Counted from the stretch's first letter, positions 25,740 through 34,699 are shown. The stretch is DNA of 64,000 nt from Alteromonas sp. KC3 (GCF_016756315.1 NZ_AP024235.1:2852001-2916000); one strand, 5' to 3'. Numbers and translations: made by a program. Notes: generated by a model not told the origin, from the letters alone.

Positions 25740-27341
25740 TCACTTAGCCCCTAACACATTTTGATTTGTTAGCTCGAGTTCTAGCGCTTCTATCGTTTTC
25801 CCCTTTGTCTCAGGTAGATAAAGGTACATAACCACTAGGCCAAATAAACCAATACCGGCATACAGTAAAAAGATGTTTGCTACGCCCATGTTATCTAGTT
25901 GCCAAGGGAAAAACTGTTGAATTGACCACGATGAAATAGTTTGAACAAGTGCAGCGAAAGGTAGCGCCACACTACGTACCTTATTAGGAAAAATCTCTGA
26001 GAATATCACCCACATAATGGGTCCTATTGATAAATTAAATGCAGCAAGGAATGCAAAAATACCGAATAAGACGAGTGGTGCATTAACACCGATAATTGTT
26101 TTTTCGATAATAGTGCCACTTACCAACGGCAGTGTCTTTTTATCAAAGTGTTTGGTTAGTTCAGTTTTCAATTCCACATCGCTATCGAAACTTTCTCCGG
26201 TAAACGGCAATAGCGACATTACGGGTAAAGCATTTTGCTCAAAATGTGACGTAAGCTCAGCCATAGCAGTCTCGCTAAATTCATAGCTTGCTTGTTTAAA
26301 CCCTAAGAACGTTGAACCGTGAGCAACAACTACGAGTAAAAGACCCGCTATGGTAAGTGTCCTTCTACCAAGCTTTTCAACAAACCCAATAGCAACAAGC
26401 GTTGCAGCAAGCCCTACTACACCTGTAGAAATAGTTTGCATGAAAGTATCTTCGACACTCATACCAATTTGTTCAAACACCATTGGCGCGAAGAACAGTA
26501 CTGCGTTCATGCCAGTCGCCCCTTGAACGAATGCGTACGCAACTGCGATAAATACGACAAAACGAAGCCCAGGACTAAAGAGCGCTTTAAGTTGAGAAAG
26601 GGTGTCTAGTTCACTATTGCTAGTAAGTGAACGCTTTACATCTTTTAATAACGCTGTCGCCTTTTCACCAGAGGCAATAACTTCGAAAACAAACAATGCT
26701 TCGTTGTCTTTTCCCTTTTTAGCTAGCCATCGAGGCGACTCAGGAATACACCAAATTAGGGCAATCCAAATCGCGTTGGCAATCAGCTCAGCGCCCAACA
26801 TAACGCGCCAAATATTTTCGTTAGTTAACCAAGTAGATGTAGGAAGTGATTTAACAAGAATGTAGTTAACTACAAAGGCACATAGCAGACCGAGTCCAAT
26901 CATAAACTGATTAATTGAAACGAATTTGCCTCGTTGGTGCGCAGGAGCAATTTCTCCAATATACATGGCAGAAACCGTGATTGATGCGAACGCCACTCCG
27001 CCTATAAAACGGCCCACAAGAAGCATTTCATAACTCACCGCGAATGCAGACAACAGAGAAGACAGCGAGTAGGTAAAACCGATAGCGAGCAATATTCTTG
27101 CTCTCCCGAACTTTTCACACAGTGTGCCTGTAAAGAAAAGAGCGAGAATAACACCAAGCAGTGCACAGCCTACAAGCGTACCTTGTTGCATTGAATCTAA
27201 TTCAAACTCTGCGCTTACAAACCTGAGTGCGCCTGATATATTTGCTGCATCAAGCCCAAATACGAAGCCACCAAATGCGGCAACAAGGGCGAAAAAAGAA
27301 ACATTCACGCTCGATGAGCTAAATCTAATGGGTAACCTCAC
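25740..27341 (-). CDS. MFS sugar porter with an extended periplasmic loop
   Basis: About 533 residues with 12 predicted membrane segments and sugar-porter signatures: GRFIGGVAFA...GEIAPAHQRG, PESPRWLAKKGK and YLPETKG. An unusual hydrophilic loop of about 70 residues (about 348-420) sits between segments 9 and 10. The likely start is GTG at 27341, with GAGGAAG just upstream; a TTG 15 bp earlier lacks a ribosome site. First gene of the operon with dgoK and dgoA, 31 bp from an operator. It probably imports galactose, anhydrogalactose or a neutral neocarra-disaccharide across the inner membrane. Since the GH127 enzyme looks cytoplasmic, a disaccharide substrate is attractive, but this is inference. 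Confidence 0.85.
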   Translation of the reverse strand: MRLPIRFSSSSVNVSFFALVAAFGGFVFGLDAANISGALRFVSAEFELDSMQQGTLVGCALLGVILALFFTGTLCEKFGRARILLAIGFTYSLSSLLSAFAVSYEMLLVGRFIGGVAFASITVSAMYIGEIAPAHQRGKFVSINQFMIGLGLLCAFVVNYILVKSLPTSTWLTNENIWRVMLGAELIANAIWIALIWCIPESPRWLAKKGKDNEALFVFEVIASGEKATALLKDVKRSLTSNSELDTLSQLKALFSPGLRFVVFIAVAYAFVQGATGMNAVLFFAPMVFEQIGMSVEDTFMQTISTGVVGLAATLVAIGFVEKLGRRTLTIAGLLLVVVAHGSTFLGFKQASYEFSETAMAELTSHFEQNALPVMSLLPFTGESFDSDVELKTELTKHFDKKTLPLVSGTIIEKTIIGVNAPLVLFGIFAFLAAFNLSIGPIMWVIFSEIFPNKVRSVALPFAALVQTISSWSIQQFFPWQLDNMGVANIFLLYAGIGLFGLVVMYLYLPETKGKTIEALELELTNQNVLGAK

Positions 27342-27372
27342 AACTTCCTCATTCAAAATATACTACCAATAT

Positions 27373-27387
27373 AAACATAGTATGTTT
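27373..27387. promoter_or_regulatory. PUL operator site 7
   Basis: AAACATAGTATGTTT, perfect half-sites, 31 bp upstream of the transporter start codon. Confidence 0.8.
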
Positions 27388-27578
27388 AAACCAGGGTTTC
27401 TGCAACCTGAATATAAACGTTTTGTTAACGTTTCGTTTTTCATAATGCTACGTGACGCAACGGTTAATGCTTATTGCTACGACGCCACAGGCTAATTCGC
27501 GTCTATGAAAGAAAAAGTCCTCAAGCAATTTCGGTATAGGGGCTTTAAAGATCTTGCTCCAATACATAATATATTCTA

Positions 27579-27593
27579 TAACATAATATGTTT
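27579..27593. promoter_or_regulatory. PUL operator site 8
   Basis: TAACATAATATGTTT, one mismatch. It lies 144 bp upstream of the LacI-family gene, placing that regulator within the regulon. Confidence 0.65.
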
Positions 27594-27631
27594 GCTTCTA
27601 TATGAATCTGGTTGTTAAATTAATGTAAACA

Positions 27632-27651
27632 AAGAAGTGCTAGCGCTTCTT
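27632..27651. promoter_or_regulatory. Possible LacI-family operator
   Basis: AAGAAGTGCTAGCGCTTCTT is an even-length palindrome with a single non-symmetric pair, between operator site 8 and the LacI-family gene. The even geometry suits a LacI-family dimer and suggests autoregulation. A hairpin role in RNA is the alternative. Confidence 0.5.
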
Positions 27652-27737
27652 TTAGCGACTTCAGTGCATGTTAACTAAGTGGATATACCGTTTTGTATTA
27701 TGTTTTAATGATCAGTGCTTTTGAAAGGTAGATGTAT

Positions 27738-28715
27738 ATGATTACCCACCCCGTAACTATTAAAGACATAGCGAAACTAGCAAACGTTTCGATTGCAACA
27801 GTTTCTCGGGTTATCAATGAAAATGGAAAAGTAAAAAGCTCGACCAAGACTAAAATCCAACAACTAATAGACAGTTTGAACTTTAAACCGAATGCGTATG
27901 CCAGAGATTTGGTGAAAAGTCGTGCTTCATCAATAGGTGTTATTTATCCGCATTTCTCGTTTGACTGTCATGAGTTCAATGGTTTAAGTCAAGCCAATAA
28001 TGGCCCCCCACTCCCACCCTACTTAGCACAAACGGCACATTCGGAAGATGAAGAAAAAGCGCGAATTGAAGAATTAGACGCTCTCGGATGCCCTGGGATT
28101 GTGCTTTGCCATTCTAGAAGTTCTGCGCAAAAGCTCAATTACTGGGTGAAAAAGCTACCCTATCTTTATTGTATTGACCGTCAATTGGCCTCTTCGTCCT
28201 TTCAGAGTGTTAACTTTAATCATTTAGACGCAGGTATACTACAAGCTGAAGAAGCCCTTAGAAATGGTGGGCGATTTGGAATAGTTGTCTATTCAGTACT
28301 GTTCAATCATGCCAGTGCCCAGCGCTTTTCTGGGATTATCGGAACTCTTAGTAGTCACAAAGGACCATTGGAAGTTGAAACCTTGTCTTTAACAAAGTCT
28401 GACATAGATAGTGCTTTCGACTTAGTTACTGAAAATGATGCTTTATTCAAAAGGGCCGACTTCATTATCACTGAGAACGACTTTGCGGCCTATGGTGTAA
28501 TTAACGCCCTCAAAACGATGGGACTCAGGATTCCTCACGAGATATCAGTAATAGGTTTCGGCAACCATATGATATCTACTTTGAGCTACCCGAAGTTAAC
28601 CACAGTTCAATACCCATTCAACCAAATGTTGAACGAAGTAGTGTATCGAATAGGAAAAGGGAAAATACGTACTCGTGATTTTCGGCCAACGCTAGTAAAA
28701 CGACAGTCCAGTTGA
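27738..28715 (+). CDS. LacI-family transcriptional regulator
   Basis: A 325-residue regulator. The N-terminus has the LacI helix-turn-helix (TIKDIAKLANVSIATVSRVIN) and hinge, followed by a periplasmic-binding-protein-like sugar domain from about residue 60. The ATG at 27738 has AAAGG nine bases upstream; the ATG six bases earlier is too close to it. It is divergent from the transporter operon and carries both a locus operator and its own palindrome upstream. It probably senses a locus sugar such as galactose or a neocarra-oligosaccharide and tunes the same genes or its own. The ligand is unknown. Confidence 0.88.
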   Translation: MITHPVTIKDIAKLANVSIATVSRVINENGKVKSSTKTKIQQLIDSLNFKPNAYARDLVKSRASSIGVIYPHFSFDCHEFNGLSQANNGPPLPPYLAQTAHSEDEEKARIEELDALGCPGIVLCHSRSSAQKLNYWVKKLPYLYCIDRQLASSSFQSVNFNHLDAGILQAEEALRNGGRFGIVVYSVLFNHASAQRFSGIIGTLSSHKGPLEVETLSLTKSDIDSAFDLVTENDALFKRADFIITENDFAAYGVINALKTMGLRIPHEISVIGFGNHMISTLSYPKLTTVQYPFNQMLNEVVYRIGKGKIRTRDFRPTLVKRQSS

Positions 28716-28757
28716 CCACTCTCACCTAACATCTTTAAAAAGTAATCTCTTATAGAG

Positions 28758-28788
28758 CGAAAAAGCCTGATGAATCAGGCTTTTTTCG
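28758..28788. terminator. Bidirectional terminator between LacI gene and TonB receptor 2
   Basis: AAAAAGCCTGA-TGAA-TCAGGCTTTTT, with T runs on both strands, shared by two convergent genes. Confidence 0.85.
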
Positions 28789-28802
28789 TTGTTTTTTATC
28801 TA

Positions 28803-31331
28803 CTAGAAAGTATAGGTCACGCTTCCACCGATAAAGCGAGAGTAATCACGAGGATAGAACCCGCTACCAAAGCCTTCAGTGTTTGTGTTTCTGCGGGTTG
28901 TGTATTCTTTATCAAGTACGTTTCTCACGAAAACGTTGAACCGTAAATTATCTTTTCCAATACCAACAAACGCATCCCATATGCCGTACGATGGATTTGA
29001 GCGTTGATCAAAAGCAAGTTCGTTGACTGTCTGCGTTGCTTCACCTTCATACCGATAAACAATACGAACATTTCCATCCCAACTACCTAGCTCGTATTTT
29101 TGCTCAAGCGTACCTAAAAATTGCTCTTCGGCGTTGTTCGGGAACGGTAAGCCACTCAAATCTAAGCGCGGAGCACCTGCTACCTCAGAACAACGGTCGG
29201 CTAAATTACCACCGGAGCGATCGGTCCCGCTACGAGGACAATTTACCGGCGCATTGGAAAAATCTTCATAAACCGCTTCGTAATTAGCGTAGCTAGTAAT
29301 AAAGCGAAGCGACTCGGTGATATCCAAAATCATATCTGCCTCAAAACCATGAGATCGAGCCTCTTCTGCATTTACATAGCCTGCAAAAGTATTGCCTTCG
29401 TCTTCGTCGAGAATCCTTACGGCACGAACTTGATAGTCCTCAACACGCATATCGAAATAGGTTAAGTTGAACAACAAACGATTGTCCAAGAAACTTGATC
29501 TTACGCCAATTTCGAAGTTGGTAGACTGCTCAGGCTTAGTAGGGAAATTATCTACATCGTCTGGGTTAGTATTACTGGTAACGAAATACGATGAACCTTT
29601 ATAACCTGTTGAATAATTTACATAACCACGGAAATCATCGGAAAAATCATACCCCAATACCGCTTTATATATAACATGGGTGTCAGAGTCGGAAAACTTA
29701 GTCGGCTCTGTACGGTTTATAAACAAGCTTTCATCTTGTAGTGCACGAACAAAAACTTCTTCATAGGTATCGAGACCAACACCATCTTGGGGAGTCCTTA
29801 GGTCAGTTCGAGAGAAGCTAGCTTCACCTTCTTCTTTCAGAGCTCTAAAACCGAAAGTAGCGTCCAATTCATCTGTTATTTGATATTCTAGCTGACCAAA
29901 AATAGCGTAGTTGGTGAATTGAGTCGTGAAGTCACCACCATTTAGCAATCGACTAGGCTCCAATAATGATCGGTCATCTATGCCTGTTTCAGCATAATTA
30001 GCTAAAAACGCATTGGTTGACGGACCTGAGTAGCAACCTGCAAGTACACCATTTTCGATTAACCCTCGACGACCTGCGATACAACCGTCTCGGGTTTCAG
30101 AACGCTGGCCCTTTGTATCATGAAAGAAAAGACCAACTATCCAGTCGAGCTTTTCGTTACCGAACGAACTCAGGCGAATTTCTTGTTGAATGACTTCAAC
30201 GGATTCATTTCCACCAAACGCAGAACGCTCCACAGGAAAGTTAACAGTGAAGAAGCCAGAGCTATTGAAAAGCTCGAAGTCGCGATATGAGCCTATATAA
30301 GAAAGTGTCTTGTCTTCACTTATATCATAATTAACCTCTATAGAAGCGCCAGCATTAGTAGTCTCTCCATAGTTGGCTTCAGGATTACGCGCTGTCACGG
30401 GGTTCCCAGCCTCTTCAAAAAAAGACTCTGGATTCACGCGGTTGTAAGTGGTTCCTTCAATAGTACCATCATCGCGAACATTGATAATTGGCCGTGGACC
30501 GAAGTCAGGATTTATTCCTCCAATTCGAGTAAAGGCACAGCAGTTAGTCTCTCGTTCTGAATATTCTGTTCTCAACAAGACTTCTAGATCTAAACCGTTG
30601 TCATACAAAAGCTGGCCTCTAAGCCCATAAGCATCGACTTCACCGATATCGTAATCTTCGGCGCCAGGCATCGTATTTTCAATCCATCCGTCGATGGTTT
30701 CATATTGCGCATTTACACGCATTGCCCAATTGTCGTTTATCGGTGCGTTAACGTGCCCGCTAACTTCTACTCCATTGTCTTGGGTTATTTCTAACCTTGC
30801 CTTCCCCCCAAATTCTGCAAGGTTAGGCTTTTTAGTTACATAGTGCAAAAGGCCTGTAGAGGTATTCTGGCCAAAAAGCGTGCCTTGCGGGCCACGCAAA
30901 GCCTCTACACGCTGTAGGTCAGAAACGCTAAGGTTTAACATTGATTGGCGAGGTAACACTTCCCCATCAATAACAACAAGGTTAGAAGACTGCAGGCCGA
31001 TAGAGTTGGTGAAAGTGCCTATACCACGGGTTTTCAATGTTGTAGTACGAATTTCAGTGCTATCATCGATGCCGAAACCAGGGAGGTATTTGATAAGATC
31101 AAAACCATCTTGAACGTTATAACGCTCTAACAGGTCTCCTTGAATAACTTCAATTGATACAGGAACTTCTTTAAGCGCTTGCTCACGCTTCTGTGCCGAT
31201 ACCAAAATCACCTCAACATCTTTCTCTTCTTTTTCAGACTGCACCGTTTCTTGTGCACTAACTGACTGAGCAACTAGGCTCAGAGAAAATCCCGCAAATA
31301 AAAGCGCATCTTTTATAGAAACACCTTTCAT
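28803..31331 (-). CDS. Second TonB-dependent receptor
   Basis: An 842-residue outer-membrane receptor. The ATG at 31331 has GGAG six bases upstream, and an earlier GTG would only add five residues. The signal peptide ends VSAQE. A plug domain starts with VILVSAQKREQALKEVPVSIEVI and contains RGPQGTLFGQNTSTGLL. The barrel ends in a terminal Phe. It is of a different and smaller type than the receptor at 8238, resembling receptors often annotated as iron-complex type. Operator site 9, 44 bp upstream, and its position in the locus point to uptake of oligosaccharides or smaller products of carrageenan breakdown. Substrate not proven. Confidence 0.9.
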   Translation of the reverse strand: MKGVSIKDALLFAGFSLSLVAQSVSAQETVQSEKEEKDVEVILVSAQKREQALKEVPVSIEVIQGDLLERYNVQDGFDLIKYLPGFGIDDSTEIRTTTLKTRGIGTFTNSIGLQSSNLVVIDGEVLPRQSMLNLSVSDLQRVEALRGPQGTLFGQNTSTGLLHYVTKKPNLAEFGGKARLEITQDNGVEVSGHVNAPINDNWAMRVNAQYETIDGWIENTMPGAEDYDIGEVDAYGLRGQLLYDNGLDLEVLLRTEYSERETNCCAFTRIGGINPDFGPRPIINVRDDGTIEGTTYNRVNPESFFEEAGNPVTARNPEANYGETTNAGASIEVNYDISEDKTLSYIGSYRDFELFNSSGFFTVNFPVERSAFGGNESVEVIQQEIRLSSFGNEKLDWIVGLFFHDTKGQRSETRDGCIAGRRGLIENGVLAGCYSGPSTNAFLANYAETGIDDRSLLEPSRLLNGGDFTTQFTNYAIFGQLEYQITDELDATFGFRALKEEGEASFSRTDLRTPQDGVGLDTYEEVFVRALQDESLFINRTEPTKFSDSDTHVIYKAVLGYDFSDDFRGYVNYSTGYKGSSYFVTSNTNPDDVDNFPTKPEQSTNFEIGVRSSFLDNRLLFNLTYFDMRVEDYQVRAVRILDEDEGNTFAGYVNAEEARSHGFEADMILDITESLRFITSYANYEAVYEDFSNAPVNCPRSGTDRSGGNLADRCSEVAGAPRLDLSGLPFPNNAEEQFLGTLEQKYELGSWDGNVRIVYRYEGEATQTVNELAFDQRSNPSYGIWDAFVGIGKDNLRFNVFVRNVLDKEYTTRRNTNTEGFGSGFYPRDYSRFIGGSVTYTF

Positions 31332-31375
31332 ACCTATCTCCAACACTGCGTTAACAAATCAAGTTGGATGTATAT

Positions 31376-31390
31376 AAACATATGATGTTT
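31376..31390. promoter_or_regulatory. PUL operator site 9
   Basis: AAACATATGATGTTT, identical to site 4, 44 bp upstream of TonB receptor 2. Confidence 0.8.
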
Positions 31391-31451
31391 ATTTTAACAA
31401 GATGTAAATTTATATTTATGTAAAAATTTGAGGAGGTGTTGGTGAACTAAA

Positions 31452-31484
31452 TAAAGAAGCCGGTCAATTGACCAGCTTCTTTAT
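31452..31484 (-). terminator. Terminator after the GH42/GH167-like gene
   Basis: AAAGAAGC paired with GCTTCTTT, enclosing the inner palindrome GGTCAATTGACC. Confidence 0.8.
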
Positions 31485-31517
31485 ATGGCGCTAGGTTGAG
31501 TTAGTACAGCTAGGCGG

Positions 31518-33953
31518 TTATTTTACTTCAACTTCAAGTAATAACACTTCTTCCGAGCCTAGCTCAAAAACGCTGTTCATACTTTTACTTGTTATCAAAT
31601 CTGTTACCTTTAGCTTGTTCCCACTTTCATGTGAAAGGCCAATTTGAACAGCTTCATGACCCACGCTTAATAAATTTACGAGGTATTTATTGTCGTCTGT
31701 TTTCACCACCCTCGTGATTGTAGTCTTATGCTCAACTGGGCTATCAATTTTAAACTTAATATCTCTTTCACTATTCAGTTTTATTTCAGCTAATGCAGTT
31801 TGACGAAGCTTTTCTATGTCAGCGTCTTTATCAAGTATTATTAGCCTACCTTTATGTGCCTTCAAGGTGTTTTTTCGAAGCTGCCCGTACTCATTAAAAC
31901 GAAGAGACTGCCTATCTATTACCACAGAGCCCCCCGCATTTAAGTATCCTTGTAACGCGTCAAACTCGTCATCGGTAACGTTTGGCGTTTTGTATACCAC
32001 TATAGTATCCCACGCAGAGTTATCTTGCTTTGCAATTATGTTTTGAGTGGCATAGCCAAGCGGGAAGCCCTCAAAAAACATAGACTTATAGAGCCTACTT
32101 TGCGTACTCATGTAGTCACTAACGTTGATAGCAGACGTTTCTGAGTAGAACAGACGTATCGGCCTATTCTGCTTTCTAAGCGCCATAATTTCTTCAGAGT
32201 AGGTATTTAAGTCGAACATGACCTGCGTTACTTCGTTAGAAACGTGAGGCTGCATATTAATTGAACCTGCGAACGCGCCCGCTAAACCAGGGTCGAAAAA
32301 GTTAAGTTCACCTTCTAAACGATCTTCGGGGGAACCATCTGGATCGCGCATCCAAAACCAGCCCATGTTCGCATCCATCCCTTGTAGCGTGGCTAACCAA
32401 TATACGTTTCTCACGTAACTTTCACGTGGGTCCATTACCTTCCACTGACCAGACGACAAGAAATGAGATTCTGAATTTACGTTGATTTTGTTTGGCGACA
32501 CCGACTCTGTAAAGTCGTGGATCATACTCATACCATCCCATTTATAAGTGTATTTTTCCCACCAGTCTGAGGAAATATGTGGTCTTATACTTGGGCTCCC
32601 TAGTGCTTTAGCATCATGCCCAATCATAGTAGTAAGTTCGGTTAAGGCTTCTAAGTCTATACCGTGCGAGCGAGAATCTTCGTAAAACGTACGCGGAAAA
32701 ATTTTTATGTGGGTGTTTGCATCAGGGTTTACTGCATGTAGTTCATTTTGCATAAATGTGAACCAAGATGTTGCTCGATGCATATTGTAGCGATTCCAAT
32801 CAAACCAAATTGGTTTTCCGCGTAACTCTGCATTGATAGGGATTTCTATCTCAACATCGTCGATGCTAGCAAACTCAGTTCCCCAGTTATCGTTGAGCTG
32901 TGCTACGTTGCCTTTATATTTTTTATTGAGCCATTTTTGGAATTCAGCTAACGTGTATGATGAGATTCCTTGCATTTCCTTGTAGTTACCTGTCCAGTGG
33001 CCTGCTTCTGAATACCAATGAGGCTCATTGGCAAGCACAAAACCTAGCTCAATGACTTTTTTGTCTTTGGTCACTTCGGAGGCTTTACGAAGAATCTTGC
33101 TCCATACTTCCCGGGCAAGTGGGTTATCCAAATCAAACCCCTGAAAAAGCGATCGCCCTTTTCTAATTTCTGGTTCTTTTGCTTCTACCCACTCAGGAAT
33201 GCCCATCAGCCATGCAACTAAGTAGCCAATATTGTCATCGGGAATGTCTGTAAGTTCCTTTAGCAAAGCTTCATCAAACGTACCGTCTTCCTTAACTAAA
33301 AAAGAGTTGATAGCGCGGTCATGATCAACGGGATAAAGATTTTCGCCACCGTGATAAAGTGCACCTAAATAGTCGTTATAGATATCAGGCTGCCCCAAAG
33401 GCTGACCTACAGACTTAGAAAAGTAGTCGTATAAGAATATAGGCTTGCCGTTGCTCACAAACATATCTTCAGTAGCTTTAGTGTTTTGCCAGTCAACTTT
33501 AACAACTGGGCGACGTTTTATTTCGCCACGAAGCTCTTTGCCTAATTCTTCTATGCCAGCGTCAAGAATATCTATCACCTTTCTGCGCTCGAAATCTGGA
33601 AGTTCTGCTGCTAGCTGTGCTTTATTAGGAGCAAAATGTCGTTCATAACCAAAAGCAGCTTCTATAGCCTCAGGATTTGCTTCGTCCCAATTTGCAAATT
33701 TTAGGAACTCATTAGAAAACCAAACAACGGCTTCTTCCCGCGTTACATCTATGCCTTTTGACTTTGCTTCGTCCATCATTGTTTGAAGTACGTTAATTTT
33801 GCCGCGAGCTGTCGCTTCAAGTGAGCTTTTTGCCCCCTCTTGCTGACTTAGATTTACTGAAGAAGTACTGCTTTCTGTAATTTCTATCTGCGTGCACGCG
33901 GCACCAATCATTATAAGTGGAGCCAGAGCGGCAACCTTAAACTGACGTTTCAT
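31518..33953 (-). CDS. GH42/GH167-like exo-hydrolase lipoprotein
   Basis: An 811-residue lipoprotein with lipobox IGAAC (Cys about 20) from the ATG at 33953, which has GGGA seven bases upstream. The catalytic region looks like a clan GH-A TIM barrel: the acid/base pair is probably Asn-Glu in LANEPHWYSE (Glu about 310), and the nucleophile is a Glu near 495 in NVNSESHF. The YTLAEFQKWL...LNDNWGT stretch is typical of GH42-type enzymes that bind beta-galactosides. In carrageenan loci the related GH167 family releases neocarrabiose from desulfated ends, so that activity is the best guess, after the sulfatases have acted. Operator site 10 is 111 bp upstream. An agarase-like or GH42 galactosidase role is the alternative. 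Confidence 0.78.
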   Translation of the reverse strand: MKRQFKVAALAPLIMIGAACTQIEITESSTSSVNLSQQEGAKSSLEATARGKINVLQTMMDEAKSKGIDVTREEAVVWFSNEFLKFANWDEANPEAIEAAFGYERHFAPNKAQLAAELPDFERRKVIDILDAGIEELGKELRGEIKRRPVVKVDWQNTKATEDMFVSNGKPIFLYDYFSKSVGQPLGQPDIYNDYLGALYHGGENLYPVDHDRAINSFLVKEDGTFDEALLKELTDIPDDNIGYLVAWLMGIPEWVEAKEPEIRKGRSLFQGFDLDNPLAREVWSKILRKASEVTKDKKVIELGFVLANEPHWYSEAGHWTGNYKEMQGISSYTLAEFQKWLNKKYKGNVAQLNDNWGTEFASIDDVEIEIPINAELRGKPIWFDWNRYNMHRATSWFTFMQNELHAVNPDANTHIKIFPRTFYEDSRSHGIDLEALTELTTMIGHDAKALGSPSIRPHISSDWWEKYTYKWDGMSMIHDFTESVSPNKINVNSESHFLSSGQWKVMDPRESYVRNVYWLATLQGMDANMGWFWMRDPDGSPEDRLEGELNFFDPGLAGAFAGSINMQPHVSNEVTQVMFDLNTYSEEIMALRKQNRPIRLFYSETSAINVSDYMSTQSRLYKSMFFEGFPLGYATQNIIAKQDNSAWDTIVVYKTPNVTDDEFDALQGYLNAGGSVVIDRQSLRFNEYGQLRKNTLKAHKGRLIILDKDADIEKLRQTALAEIKLNSERDIKFKIDSPVEHKTTITRVVKTDDNKYLVNLLSVGHEAVQIGLSHESGNKLKVTDLITSKSMNSVFELGSEEVLLLEVEVK

Positions 33954-34064
33954 AATGTAGTCCCAGGTTAACAGCACGTTGGCTAAGCCTCATTTGCAAA
34001 ATGCTGCGCGCCGACGTACATCAATTTATCAAGTTCAAAAACACCGAATTGATACTACATAAAC

Positions 34065-34079
34065 AAACATCATATGTAT
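34065..34079. promoter_or_regulatory. PUL operator site 10
   Basis: AAACATCATATGTAT, one mismatch, 111 bp upstream of the GH42/GH167-like gene. It is the rightmost member of the set. Confidence 0.7.
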
Positions 34080-34207
34080 ACATCAAATTTACATTTGCAC
34101 TGATATGGTTTTCTTTTTTTAACAAATCACAAAGAAATATATGCGGTGTTTGACGTGATTCTTTTTAAGCGTCTATTGTTTTGGTGTGTGAAGCGTTGTA
34201 GTCATAA

Positions 34208-34561
34208 CTACTCATCCTTTAAGGGAAACGTCTCAAAAGCCCCCCCTTCATGACCCGTTTTCATAAAGTTGCGGATATTAGCATGGTCGTCGCCGTTAGG
34301 GTTACTGAGTACATCTTATCGATAAAAACGTCCAAATAAGGCCAGCGTTTGCGCTTGGTTTAGGTTTAAATGCTGACCCAGTGCGAGCAGTTTGCAAGAG
34401 CCGTTGTTCTGGTTTGCTTCGTTTGACACATCACCATTTGTGAAAGTAGTGGGCGTGAAAGTAAATGCGCTATCGATAAGCGCAACAACATCGTTAAATT
34501 CGATAGTATCTGGGGAATTAGTAACTGCTTGAACTAAGTCTTGGGTGTTGCTGTATGACAT
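34208..34561 (-). pseudogene. HopJ-family gene interrupted by one in-frame stop
   Basis: The frame reads 81 residues (MSYSNTQDLVQAV... to FGRFYR), meets TAA at 34316-34318, then continues in the same frame as DVLSNPNGDDHANIRNFMKTG to a TAG at 34208. Together this gives about 117 residues, the length and full pattern of the HopJ family (NGDVSNEANQNNGSCK, ALFG, GDDHANIRNFM). Family members I recall have Glu at the stop position (YREDVL), so a single GAA to TAA change explains it. HopJ proteins are small conserved bacterial proteins named after a type III effector, and their role in marine bacteria is unclear. The intact downstream half suggests a very recent mutation or a base-call error. Confidence 0.75.
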
Positions 34562-34674
34562 GTTTATCTCAAAAATAAACGATAATAGCAGGTCTAAGCT
34601 GCCATCACAGACTGAAACAAGTCTGGTTTCGTTATTTTCATAGAAAATAGTAGCCTTCGGCTGCTAGATAAAAT

Positions 34675-34699
34675 AACCCCCTCCGAAAAAGAGGGGTTT
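34675..34699 (+). terminator. Hairpin between FadH and HopJ genes
   Basis: CCCCTC-CGAAAAA-GAGGGG followed by TTT. A second hairpin (AGTAGCC-TTC-GGCTGCT, 34649-34665) lies just left of it and would serve the minus-strand fadH unit. Confidence 0.55.
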
